Below, piece after piece: positions 1 through 7,286 of a stretch of DNA of 64,000 nt. Below the pieces are notes generated by a model, which worked only from the letters and a program-made list of their open reading frames with translations, had not been told where the DNA came from and made no database searches. Position numbers and translations under genes: made by a program. Origin of the DNA: Pelagibius sp. CAU 1746 (GTDB lineage Bacteria; Pseudomonadota; Alphaproteobacteria; Kiloniellales; Kiloniellaceae). Position 1 is the stretch's first letter. Every line of letters starts with the position of its first letter. The stretch spans positions 682,001 to 746,000 of the forward strand of contig NZ_JBDOQT010000002.1 in assembly GCF_039839785.1 (NCBI RefSeq), read 5' to 3'.

Positions 1-7
1 TTGATCG

Positions 8-961
8 TCAGGCGAGGGACTTGCGAAACGCACGGGACAGCACGGCAGGCCACGCTCTCACCCCCGCCGTGGGGATCGCGACGGCTCTTCTCAGAAGGAA
101 CACCAGGAAACCCCAAAAGGAAACCTTCACCCCCGCCAGCGCTTCCTCCCATGCCCCTCGCCTATCGCCGGCCTTCAACATAGCCATCATCGTCCGCGCC
201 CGTTCGGCCGCGATCCAGCCGCGGAACCGGCCGGTCAGCGAGGGCGACAAAGCGCCGGTCGAAAGGAAACTCTGCGCGATGGCGATCCGTTCCCCGCACA
301 TCTGGACCTCGTGGCGGCGCTCGGCATTGAGCGTCGTCGAGCCCTCGTGCGCGAGGTAGCGGTATAGCACCCGCTTCAGCGGCAGGACCGGAACACCGGC
401 CAACTTGAACCTGATTAACAACTCCCGATCGGCGCAGATATCGAAGGCGGTGTTGAAGGAGCCCCTCTCGTCGAAAACGCGACGCCTGAAGAAGTAGGCG
501 TTGGTGGGCATGGAGCCGTGAAACAGCATATCCCAGCTCTGAGTTCCGTGCCCGCGGCTCGGCGCGGTTCGAACGACCTTGCGGTCCCCCGCACGACCGC
601 TTTCCACCACCGCCAGGCCCGCGACGATCTCCACTTGCGGACCGGCCTCCAGGGCTTCCGATACGGCCCTCAGGGCGCCGGCCTCCAAGAGGTCGTCAGC
701 GTTCACTATGCCGATGACCTCATGCCGCGCGGCGGCGATTCCCCGGTTCATCGCCACGTAGATACCGGGACGAGGCTCATGTATCAGCTCGATATGCGGA
801 TACTCCGCGACGATGTTCAACGTACCATCGGTGGAGCCGCCATCCACGATGACGTGCTGGACGGCCTCCGCGTCACCGGCCTGCCGCAGGACACTCTCGA
901 TGCAATCACGCATCGTATCGGCCATGTTCAATACAGGCGTAACGATGGAGAAGGTTACCAA
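8..961 (-). CDS. Family 2 glycosyltransferase
   Basis: A 317-residue GT-A glycosyltransferase that would transfer a sugar from a nucleotide-sugar donor to a growing glycan at the cytoplasmic face. The N-terminus carries the GT2 signature (SIVTPVLN, then VDGGSTDGT near residue 40) and an acidic NADD near residue 87 that fits the metal/nucleotide-binding DxD. The C-terminal third is arginine-rich with one hydrophobic stretch (FWGFLVFLLRRAV), so it may associate with the membrane. The donor and acceptor cannot be read from the sequence. It stands apart from the main polysaccharide region at 29-44 kb. No co-directional partner is visible because the window begins just past its stop codon. Confidence 0.85.
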   Translation of the reverse strand: MVTFSIVTPVLNMADTMRDCIESVLRQAGDAEAVQHVIVDGGSTDGTLNIVAEYPHIELIHEPRPGIYVAMNRGIAAARHEVIGIVNADDLLEAGALRAVSEALEAGPQVEIVAGLAVVESGRAGDRKVVRTAPSRGHGTQSWDMLFHGSMPTNAYFFRRRVFDERGSFNTAFDICADRELLIRFKLAGVPVLPLKRVLYRYLAHEGSTTLNAERRHEVQMCGERIAIAQSFLSTGALSPSLTGRFRGWIAAERARTMMAMLKAGDRRGAWEEALAGVKVSFWGFLVFLLRRAVAIPTAGVRAWPAVLSRAFRKSLA

Positions 962-1630
962 TCCTGCGGCCCTTCCTTTGGCTCCGCGGCGGCTTGCCTC
1001 GCTGCGGATACCCCGCTCCGCGGCTCAGATGCGTTCACGCCCGGCAAGCCTCCACCATGGGGAGCCACTCCTGCCCCGCCGCGCGGCCGGTGTTGTCTCG
1101 GCCGGCAAGCGCAACGCGATTCCGGCAAAATCAAAAACCAGGGCGGAACGTCCTTGATTGGAATTGCGCGGCTCCGCTGCGCCGCTCGTGGGCAAGCGCG
1201 CCTTTCGGGCACGCTACCGCCGTTCGGGTGAAGCCGGCTTCACCCGCCATAGCGTCGAATCAGGCGATCTTTCCTGCCATCGCGCCGTTTCACGCAGTGG
1301 GAGCTGGCGCTCCTCGCGCCGCATCGGCACCCTGTGCGGCACGACAAGACGGAGGCAGTGGCCCCCGCCGCTCGACGCCACCCATACCGGGCCTGGATGC
1401 GACAATCACGCCTTCTACCCTCCCCTGCTCCCGGTCGCAAGCCCCTGCCCCCGGTCGCAAGCACTTCCACCCGACGCGGCGCGGCCGCGAGCAGCCCCCG
1501 CACGAGGCGCCGCGCAGTGTGGCCGCGCCGATCGGACGGTCACGGCCATGCCGAGGTCAGAGGCCTGCGCGAGCAAACCTCCCGCGGCACGGCGGCGGGA
1601 ACCAATATTTCCGCTAAGTCTTTGAAAAGA
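962..1630. other. Gene-free stretch with no supported gene
   Basis: About 670 bases between the glycosyltransferase start and tRNA-Val. Open frames here are arginine/proline/alanine-rich, lack any recognisable domain and overlap one another, so I treat them as GC-driven noise. Visible structure is limited to a perfect 20-bp palindrome at 1226-1245 (GGGTGAAGCC and its complement) and a short direct repeat of CCCGGTCGCAAGC near 1427-1465. It could hold a decayed gene, but nothing recognisable remains. Confidence 0.5.
1226..1245. repeat. Perfect 20-bp palindrome
   Basis: Two 10-base arms (GGGTGAAGCC / GGCTTCACCC) abut with no loop. With no loop and no T-run it is a poor terminator, and it lies about 265 bp upstream of the glycosyltransferase start. 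It may be a protein-binding site or chance in GC-rich sequence. Confidence 0.35.
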
Positions 1631-1631
1631 A

Positions 1632-1706
1632 TGGTGGGCGTACCTGGGATTGAACCAGGGACCTCCTCGATGTCAACGAGGCGCTCTCCCGCTGAGCTAT
1701 ACGCCC
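1632..1706 (-). tRNA. tRNA-Val (GAC anticodon)
   Basis: Read on the minus strand this is a 75-nt cloverleaf with encoded CCA. The acceptor stem GGGCGTA pairs with TACGCCC. The D-arm is GCTC-AGCGGGA-GAGC. The anticodon arm is CCTCG-TTGACAT-CGAGG, placing GAC as anticodon (valine, GUC/GUU codons). The T-arm is CCTGG-TTCAATC-CCAGG. All stems are fully paired. It lies downstream of cpdR on the same strand, about 150 bp away. Confidence 0.97.
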
Positions 1707-1857
1707 GAAAGCCTAGAAACCGGGCCCGGAACAGGGTGCCCCGGGCCGGGGCCTGCCGGCGGAACCGCCGGAGGCAGGCGAAGTACCACTATCCCCCGGC
1801 TTTTTCAAGACCTTGCGCAGCCGGAAATTTCGCCCGCCGCGGCGCGGCCGGCCCGCC

Positions 1858-2217
1858 TCAGGCCGAGAGCATGGAATCGACTTCTTCCACCAGGTGCCGC
1901 AGATGGAACGGCTTGGAGAGAATCCGCGCGCCCTGGGGCGTCTGGTCGCGATTTTTCAGGGCCACGGCGGCGAAACCGGTGATGAACATGACCTTCAGGC
2001 CGGGCTGCAGCTTGGCCGCGCGCCGGGCCAGTTCGATCCCATCCAGGCCCGGCATGACCACGTCGGCCAGCAGCAGGTCGGCCCGGAAGCCGTCCAAGGC
2101 CTCCATCGCGTCCAGCCCGTCGCCCACCGCCACCACATGATGGCCGGCGTTGCGCAGCGCCTTTCCCAGGAACTCCCGCATCGAGGCGTCGTCTTCAGCA
2201 AGGAGGATTTGCGCCAT
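1858..2217 (-). CDS. cpdR: CpdR-type single-domain response regulator
   Basis: A 119-residue stand-alone receiver domain. The acidic pocket (AEDD, residues 7-10), phospho-acceptor Asp52 (LLADVVMPG), the Thr of MFITGFAAVAL and the Lys of LSKPFHL are all present. The MFITGFAAVAL and SKPFHLR blocks are distinctive of alphaproteobacterial CpdR. In Caulobacter, CpdR in its unphosphorylated form localises ClpXP and drives degradation of cell-cycle proteins, and phosphorylation through CckA-ChpT switches this off. I chose the ATG giving MAQILLAEDD because it matches the usual CpdR N-terminus; a start five codons upstream is possible. The gene is divergent from the N-formylglutamate amidohydrolase and is followed by tRNA-Val. 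Confidence 0.9.
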   Translation of the reverse strand: MAQILLAEDDASMREFLGKALRNAGHHVVAVGDGLDAMEALDGFRADLLLADVVMPGLDGIELARRAAKLQPGLKVMFITGFAAVALKNRDQTPQGARILSKPFHLRHLVEEVDSMLSA

Positions 2218-2463
2218 AACCCCTGTGTTCACTCAATTTTTTAGCCTCCCGCACCCCTGCGCGAGGGAGGTTGCCGTTGGCCCGGCGCGATTCGTCCCGC
2301 GCGTGCTTCCAGTATAGACTAGCGGCAAAGCCCCAAGTAGACCTTAATGAGCGGCCGGACGGCCCCGGCCAAAGACGCCGGGCGCCGAAAAGCGGCGGCG
2401 AATCACGCATGACAGCCGCGCCCCTTTGTCCCTAAACTGGGCAAGAAACCAGCCCGAAGAGAC

Positions 2464-3366
2464 ATGGACGCGATCGCGCCGAGCGCCCAGGCCCCGAAGC
2501 CTCACGAAATCCTCCAGCCGGAGCGGCAGACCCTGCCGCTGGTCTTCGCCTCGCCCCACAGCGGCAGCGACTACCCGCGGGAGTTCCTCGCTTCGTCCCG
2601 CCTGGATCCGGTGAGCCTCAGGCGCTCCGAAGACTGCTTCGTCCACGAGATCTTCGGCTGCGCCCCCGAACTGGGCGCCCCACTGCTGCACGCTCTGTTC
2701 CCGCGCGCCTTCGTCGATCCGAACCGCGAGCCCTACGAGCTGGACCCGGCGGTTTTCAAGGACCGCCTGCCGCCCTACGCCAACACCTCCTCGCCGCGGG
2801 TCGCCGCGGGGTTGGGCACCATTGCCCGGGTGGTCGCCAGCGGCGCCAACATCTACCGCAGGAAACTGAGTCTGGAAGAAGGTCTGGAGCGGATCCGCGC
2901 CTACTACTGGCCTTATCACGAAGCCTTGCGCAGCCTGGTGGAAACCACCAAGGAGCGTTTCGGCTACTGCATTCTGGTGGACTGCCACTCCATGCCCTCC
3001 AACAGCCGGCCGGGCGGCCTCGCGGGCCGCGGGCGCAGCGCCAAACGCACGGCCTTCGTCCTGGGCGATTGCCACGGCACCACCTGCGCGCCCGCCATCA
3101 CCCGGACCGTGGAGCGGGTGCTGACCGGTAAAGACTATCTGGTGGTGCGCAACACGCCCTACGCCGGCGGCTTCGTGACGCGCCACTATGGAAAGCCGCA
3201 GGCCCGCGTGCACTGCCTGCAGATCGAGATCAACCGCCACATCTATATGGACGAGTCGCGCATCGAGCGCCGACCGGCGCTCAAGACCCTGGCCGGCGAC
3301 ATGCGCGACGTGGTGACGGCGCTGGGCGCCCTTACTGAGACCGACCTGGGAATCCGCAAACAATGA
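2464..3366 (+). CDS. N-formylglutamate amidohydrolase family protein
   Basis: A 300-residue zinc-dependent amidohydrolase of the HutG/FGase type. The family hydrolyses N-formyl-L-glutamate to glutamate and formate, the last step of one histidine degradation route, or acts on related N-acyl amino acids. Visible blocks are PLVFASPHSGSDYP near residue 22, DPNREPYELDP near 90, and the metal/active-site segment VDCHSMPS near 176. No hut genes are nearby, so the true substrate is open. Its stop overlaps the start of the GNAT gene by four bases (ATGA), so the two are probably translated together. Confidence 0.85.
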   Translation: MDAIAPSAQAPKPHEILQPERQTLPLVFASPHSGSDYPREFLASSRLDPVSLRRSEDCFVHEIFGCAPELGAPLLHALFPRAFVDPNREPYELDPAVFKDRLPPYANTSSPRVAAGLGTIARVVASGANIYRRKLSLEEGLERIRAYYWPYHEALRSLVETTKERFGYCILVDCHSMPSNSRPGGLAGRGRSAKRTAFVLGDCHGTTCAPAITRTVERVLTGKDYLVVRNTPYAGGFVTRHYGKPQARVHCLQIEINRHIYMDESRIERRPALKTLAGDMRDVVTALGALTETDLGIRKQ

Positions 3367-3920
3367 GCGACTCCGCCGCCGCAAGTCTGGACCTGACCGT
3401 CCGCCAGGCCGAAGACGATGACATCCCCGCGATCCAGGCGATCTACGCACACCACGTGCTGCACGGCGTCGCCTCCTTCGAGCTGGAGCCGCCCGACCAG
3501 GCGGAGATGCAGCGCCGCCACGCCGGCACCCTGGCCAGCGGCCTGCCCTTCCTGGTGGCCGAGGACCGGCCTGGCAGCGGCGCCATTCTGGGCTTCGCCT
3601 ACGCTGCCTCCTACCGGGCCCGTCCGGCCTATCGATGGACGCTGGAAGATTCGGTCTACGTGCTGCCCGGCGCGGGCGGCAAGGGCATCGGCTCGGCGCT
3701 GCTGAGCGAACTGATCACCCTCTGCGCCGGGCTTGGCTACCGCCAGATGGTGGCGGTGATCGGCGACAGCGCCAACGAGAGTTCGATCCGCCTGCATGCC
3801 CGCCACGGCTTCAGCGACGCCGGCGTCCTGAAGGCGGTTGGCTTCAAGCACGGCCGTTGGCTCGATTCCGTCTTCATGCAGCTCGCCCTCGGCCCGGGCG
3901 ACGAGACTCCGCCGGACTGA
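3363..3920 (+). CDS. GNAT-family N-acetyltransferase, phosphinothricin/methionine sulfoximine type
   Basis: A 185-residue acetyl-CoA-dependent N-acetyltransferase. The order of blocks matches the Pat/MnaT subgroup: IYAHHVLHGVASFELEPP near residue 22, the SVYVLPG strand near 95, then the acetyl-CoA loop GGKGIGSALLSEL near 103, and SNESSIRLHARHGF near 137. This subgroup acetylates the amino group of glutamate analogues such as phosphinothricin or methionine sulfoximine, or small amino acids. It overlaps the upstream amidohydrolase gene by four bases. An acylating and a deacylating enzyme for glutamate-like molecules in one unit is suggestive, but the substrate is inferred. Confidence 0.85.
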   Translation: MSDSAAASLDLTVRQAEDDDIPAIQAIYAHHVLHGVASFELEPPDQAEMQRRHAGTLASGLPFLVAEDRPGSGAILGFAYAASYRARPAYRWTLEDSVYVLPGAGGKGIGSALLSELITLCAGLGYRQMVAVIGDSANESSIRLHARHGFSDAGVLKAVGFKHGRWLDSVFMQLALGPGDETPPD

Positions 3921-3993
3921 CCACAGCCAAGTCCACCCGCTCGCCGTTCGCCGAGGCAAAGGTCTCCCGGGCACCGAAGCCGTGCTGCGGCCG

Positions 3994-4022
3994 AAAAAAA
4001 AGGGCCGCGACAAGCGCGGCCC
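3994..4022 (-). terminator. Rho-independent terminator on the minus strand
   Basis: Read on the minus strand: an 8-bp perfect GC stem (GGGCCGCG / CGCGGCCC, 4015-4022 with 4002-4009), a 5-nt loop, then eight consecutive T. This is the strongest intrinsic terminator in the window. No protein-coding gene lies upstream of it on the minus strand, so it most likely ends the candidate small RNA. Confidence 0.85.
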
Positions 4023-4090
4023 AAGTTTAGGGAGGAAATGCCCTATGGAACTGCGGCAGGCCCCGGCCAAAGCCGTGTCCGTACCGCAGT
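3994..4090 (-). ncRNA. Candidate trans-acting small RNA with an anti-Shine-Dalgarno loop
   Basis: On the minus strand a transcript of about 95 nt would begin near 4090. It has a 5' stem-loop (ACTGCGG at 4084-4090 pairing with CCGCAGT at 4050-4056), then a single-stranded linker with TTTCCTCCC (complement of 4030-4038), then the strong terminator. A stem, an exposed CU-rich CCTCCC anti-SD tract and a Rho-independent end are the layout of known alphaproteobacterial trans-encoded sRNAs such as the CCUCC-motif families, which base-pair with ribosome binding sites. No open frame of useful length fits inside. The ends are inferred from the fold and the upstream promoter. The assignment to any named sRNA family is not made. 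Confidence 0.65.
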
Positions 4091-4094
4091 GCAC

Positions 4095-4123
4095 AATATG
4101 CATCCGCCAAGCCGTTAATTCAA
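4095..4123 (-). promoter_or_regulatory. Candidate promoter of the small RNA
   Basis: On the minus strand, TTGAAT (4118-4123) and CATATT (4095-4100) are separated by 17 bp. A start near 4088-4090 would place the 5' stem of the candidate sRNA at the very beginning of the transcript. The surrounding DNA is AT-rich compared with its neighbours. Confidence 0.45.
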
Positions 4124-4333
4124 TGGCTATTTCCTCAATTCATTGATTTACCGATGAAATCAGACGAGCGGCCTTAACGAAGCTGTCGTAGAGCTGACTG
4201 GATTATTGCGTTGCAATAGAGACCTTCTAGGTTCCGCAACCGGCAGTGAGCACCTTTCGGAGTCCACCGCCGCCGGCTGGCACGGTGATTGCTTTTTGAA
4301 TCGGGCAACTTCGCCGACGATGGAGACGCCCCG

Positions 4334-4966
4334 GTGGCCCGAAAGCTTCTGAAATTCGCCCTTCTGGTCTGGGGGTGCGCCGTCCCGCTGGCCGGGCAGG
4401 CTGCTGAACCTCTTGAAAACGCGGATCGTTTCTGGGAGCTCTGCCGTCAGGAGACGGCCCGGGCGGAGACCGCCCGCGACCTGCCGCCGCACCTCCTGAC
4501 CGCCATCGCCCGCACCGAGTCGGGCCGCTGGCATGCCGGACGCTCGGAAAACCTTGCCTGGCCCTGGACCGTGATGGCCGAGGGCAAGGGGCGATTCCTG
4601 CCCAGCAAGGCCGCCGCCATCGAGGAAGTGCGCCGCCTCCAGGCCCGCGGGGTGCGCAACATCGACGTCGGCTGCATGCAGGTGAACCTCCATTACCACC
4701 CCGAGGCCTTCGAGGACCTGGACGCCGCCTTCGACCCGGCGGTCAACGTCGCCTATGCCGCCGAGTTCCTGGTGGAGCTGCGCCGGGAGGCCCGTTCCTG
4801 GACCCGCGCGGTGGGGCAATACCATTCCCGCCAGGCGATCCGCGGCAACCACTATCGGGCGAAAGTCTTCAAGGCCTGGCGCGCCGAGCGTCACCGCGCC
4901 AACCGGGAACGCCGCGCCCGCCTGCAGGCCGCCCGCGAGGCGGACCGCCGGGACGGCGAGTCCTGA
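4334..4966 (+). CDS. Lytic transglycosylase-like (SLT domain) exported protein
   Basis: About 210 residues from a GTG start: a signal peptide (KLLKFALLVWGCAVPLAGQAA), then a compact lysozyme-like SLT domain. The likely catalytic glutamate is in AIARTESGRW, followed by the family block IDVGCMQVNLHYH and a run of helices ending in AVGQYHS. The basic, arginine-rich tail (last 40 residues) may contact the wall or membrane. Proteins of this type cleave peptidoglycan with 1,6-anhydro product formation, usually to open the wall for an envelope machine. An ATG at 4289 would add 15 non-signal-like residues. I prefer GTG 4334, which has GGAGA upstream and puts the signal peptide at the N-terminus. Confidence 0.8.
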   Translation: MARKLLKFALLVWGCAVPLAGQAAEPLENADRFWELCRQETARAETARDLPPHLLTAIARTESGRWHAGRSENLAWPWTVMAEGKGRFLPSKAAAIEEVRRLQARGVRNIDVGCMQVNLHYHPEAFEDLDAAFDPAVNVAYAAEFLVELRREARSWTRAVGQYHSRQAIRGNHYRAKVFKAWRAERHRANRERRARLQAAREADRRDGES

Positions 4967-5073
4967 GGCGGGCAGGACGCAGCTTCGCCGCGGCGGCGAC
5001 CGACGCCGCGTCTTTCTAGCACGCCGGCCGCGTGGCATTATAGGCAGACGAACGAAAGGCCGCGTCTGTCGTA

Positions 5074-5613
5074 ATGGAAGAACTGCTTGAGCAGATCCAG
5101 GCTGCGAAGCTGGACCTGGCAAGGGACCTGCCCCGTTATCCGGATCTTTGCCGGGTCCTGGACTATTGGAAGAGCAAGAAGGCCGGCCGCACCATGCCCG
5201 CTCGCGCGGACATCGATCCGGTCGAAATTCCACGCCTGCTGCCGCGTGTCATGCTGGTCGATGTCGAGAGCGGTCCTGCCGGCGAGCTGGATTTCCGCTA
5301 CCGCCTGAGCGGCACCGGCATAAGCAACGTTCACGGCTACGACGCGACCGGCCTGCGGCCCCTCGATCTGAAGCCGACAACCTACGGCAAGCTCATCGAT
5401 GCCCACTACCGCGCCGCCGCCGGGGACCGCGCCCCCCTGGCCCATGTCATCGTCCTGGTCACCGACAAGAAGCACCGCTCCTATGCGCGCATCATCCTGC
5501 CGCTGTCCGACGACGGCGAGACGATCAACATGCTGATGACCGTGGACAGCGAAACCCAGAACCTGCTGCAGGAGTTCCTCGAAACCATCCAGGCCATCGG
5601 CCGGCGCGATTGA
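5074..5613 (+). CDS. PAS-domain protein (PAS_5-like)
   Basis: A 179-residue cytoplasmic protein with an N-terminal helix and a central domain resembling the alphaproteobacterial PAS_5 family: DYWKSKKAGRTMPARADIDPVEIPRLL near residue 32, then ELDFRYRLSGTGI near 70. There is no output domain, transmembrane segment or kinase fused to it. Single-domain proteins of this family are common in Rhodospirillales and their ligand and partner are generally unknown. It is monocistronic, and its 3' side carries the 14-bp tandem repeat. Confidence 0.65.
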   Translation: MEELLEQIQAAKLDLARDLPRYPDLCRVLDYWKSKKAGRTMPARADIDPVEIPRLLPRVMLVDVESGPAGELDFRYRLSGTGISNVHGYDATGLRPLDLKPTTYGKLIDAHYRAAAGDRAPLAHVIVLVTDKKHRSYARIILPLSDDGETINMLMTVDSETQNLLQEFLETIQAIGRRD

Positions 5614-5637
5614 GGCCCCTCCGCTTCAGTCCTGAGC

Positions 5638-5707
5638 GACCGGCCCCGAATGACCGGCCCCGAATGACCGGCCCCGAATGACCGGCCCCGAGCGACCGGC
5701 CCCGACT
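5638..5707. repeat. Five-copy 14-bp tandem repeat
   Basis: The unit GACCGGCCCCGAAT occurs three times exactly and then twice with changes in the last two bases, filling the gap between the PAS gene and the convergent NIPSNAP gene. It begins 24 bp after the PAS stop. The CCGGCCCC core could form weak hairpins, but there is no T-run. It looks like a minisatellite created by slippage. Confidence 0.85.
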
Positions 5708-5713
5708 CTCCGC

Positions 5714-6040
5714 TCAGGTCTTCGGCGGGTCGTAGAAGTCGACCGGCGTCATGAGCTTGTTGGTCTGGGAGACCAGCGCCCCCAGTTCGGCAGAGCGCCT
5801 GAGGTAGTCCTGCCAGCCGGGGTCGGCCTGCATGGCGGCACGCTTGCGCTCGCGGTCGGCGGCATTCTCGTAGACCCAGATGTGGACGTACTCGTTGGGA
5901 TTTCCGGTCTCGGTCCGCAAGAAGGCCAGCGGCTGACCCAGGTGCCGGGTCTGCGCCGGCTTGCCGTATTTCTCATAGACCTCGAACTGGGCCTTCAACT
6001 GACCGGGTTTCACACGATAGGTACGCACGTCCAATAGCAT
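5714..6040 (-). CDS. NIPSNAP-family protein
   Basis: A 108-residue ferredoxin-like alpha/beta barrel protein. The start LLDVRTYRVKPGQL and the block YVHIWVYENAADRERKRAAM followed by DPGWQDYL are typical of NIPSNAP/dimeric-barrel proteins. Bacterial members often sit beside degradation genes, but their activity is mostly undefined. The ATG chosen matches the usual N-terminus of the family; the frame stays open upstream but with no homology. It is last in the minus-strand run led by the acyl-CoA dehydrogenase, 32 bp after the zinc-ribbon gene, so a role in the same pathway is likely but inferred. Confidence 0.8.
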   Translation of the reverse strand: MLLDVRTYRVKPGQLKAQFEVYEKYGKPAQTRHLGQPLAFLRTETGNPNEYVHIWVYENAADRERKRAAMQADPGWQDYLRRSAELGALVSQTNKLMTPVDFYDPPKT

Positions 6041-6072
6041 TTCCGTCCTCGTCGTCTTCGTTGATGGGGGGC

Positions 6073-6432
6073 TTACGCCCAATCCAGGTTCACCGACCAG
6101 CAGTTCGGGCAGAGCAGCGCGCCGCGCGGCATCTCCGTCCCGCAGTGGCTGCAGCCTCCGTGCGGCTTGCGCAGGTGCGCGACGATCGCCTTGGCCTCGC
6201 GGTCGCCGCAGGGCAGCATGGTCTTCAATGTTTCCATGGCAGCCGCCGGTTGTTCCATCCGCGTCGCGGCGATCTTCTGCCGGTCGCTGCGCGGCAGGGA
6301 ATCGCAGAGCAGCACCAGGGCGCGGCACTGCGGACAGACCACGTGCAGGCGGCCCTCGGGATTGAACATTTCATAGGTACGGCTCTGGTCCCGATATTTT
6401 TCGATGTAATGTGGAAGCATTGTCCTCGGCAT
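6073..6432 (-). CDS. Small zinc-ribbon protein of unknown function
   Basis: A 119-residue protein with cysteine pairs at residues 33/36 (CPQC), 94/97 (CSHC) and 108/111 (CPNC). The last two form a classic four-cysteine zinc ribbon, and single cysteines lie at 43 and 75. The remainder is helical and basic. I do not recognise a characterised family. It begins five bases after the stop of the hydratase gene and is followed 32 bp later by the NIPSNAP gene, so it appears embedded in a CoA-thioester operon. A rubredoxin/DUF35-like accessory or acyl-CoA-binding role is possible but unproven. Confidence 0.7.
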   Translation of the reverse strand: MPRTMLPHYIEKYRDQSRTYEMFNPEGRLHVVCPQCRALVLLCDSLPRSDRQKIAATRMEQPAAAMETLKTMLPCGDREAKAIVAHLRKPHGGCSHCGTEMPRGALLCPNCWSVNLDWA

Positions 6433-6437
6433 GGCGG

Positions 6438-7286
6438 CTACTCCCATTCCACCTCGCCCTGCATGGCGAGGAAGCCGTCGGGATCGACGACCCAGAGATC
6501 GGCGCGCCTGGACGGCCCGTCCGGCGCGCCGCAGACCGTGAAGGACCGGTTGTCGAAGATCGGCCGCCGGGCGCGGAAGGCAAAGCGCGTGGCCCGCGCC
6601 GCCGGCGCTTCCCGGCGCAGTTGGCCGATCATCATGGTGGCCAGCAGCGGTCCGTGCACGATGAGGCCGGGATAGCCTTCTTCCTGCGTCGTGTAGGGAT
6701 GATCGTAGTGGATGCGGTGACCGTTGAAGGTCAGCGCCGAGTAGCGGAACAGCAGCACCGGCGAAGGCGTCACCCTTTCGCTCCACGCGCCCGCGGCCGG
6801 CGGCGCCTCGCCTTCCGGCAGGGGGGCCCCCTTCTCGCCTGCCTCGCGGTAGACGATGTCGTGCTCCTCGACGATGCAGGGACCGGCCTCGTCCGAAACC
6901 ACGTGCTCGACGGTGACGAAGGCGAGGCGCCCGCTGCGTCCGCTCTTTTCCGCCACCGACTTGATGGTGGAGCAGCGCGTCACCTCGGCGCCGACTTCCA
7001 GGGGCCTGGGAAATTCGAGCCGGCTGCCGGCCCACATGCGCCGCGGCAGCTCGATGGGCGGCAGGAAGCCGCCGCGCGCGGCATGGCCGTCCGGCCCCAG
7101 CGCCGCCGTCGGCGCCAGCGACCAGAAGTAGGCCCAGTGCCACAGGGGCGGCAGGGCGTCGCCCGGGTGCAGCAGCGGCGCGGCATCGTCCAGCGTCGCC
7201 TGCAGGGCCTGGGCACGACCGGCGGCGATGCTGTCGCGCAGCGTCTCGCTGCGCCCGACCCACTTGCTCCAGTCCCCATCGCTCAT
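6438..7286 (-). CDS. MaoC/HTD2-type acyl-CoA hydratase (mesaconyl/methylfumaryl-CoA hydratase-like)
   Basis: A 282-residue double hot-dog protein. The N-terminal half is a FAS1-like dehydratase domain. The C-terminal half is MaoC-like with the hydratase block SALTFNGHRIHYDHPY near residue 198 and YPGLIVHGPLLATMM near 220. Its fused layout is that of mesaconyl-C4-CoA (3-methylfumaryl-CoA) hydratase, which adds or removes water across a CoA-thioester double bond. Start and upstream stop overlap as ATGA with the CoA-transferase gene, so they are coupled. The precise acyl-CoA cannot be read; itaconate, mesaconate or another short branched acid are candidates. Confidence 0.8.
   Translation of the reverse strand: MSDGDWSKWVGRSETLRDSIAAGRAQALQATLDDAAPLLHPGDALPPLWHWAYFWSLAPTAALGPDGHAARGGFLPPIELPRRMWAGSRLEFPRPLEVGAEVTRCSTIKSVAEKSGRSGRLAFVTVEHVVSDEAGPCIVEEHDIVYREAGEKGAPLPEGEAPPAAGAWSERVTPSPVLLFRYSALTFNGHRIHYDHPYTTQEEGYPGLIVHGPLLATMMIGQLRREAPAARATRFAFRARRPIFDNRSFTVCGAPDGPSRRADLWVVDPDGFLAMQGEVEWE

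Noticed and set aside
3994-4022. The hairpin as a terminator of the GNAT gene
   Set aside because: The A-run precedes the hairpin on the plus strand and becomes a T-run only on the minus strand, so it ends a minus-strand transcript.
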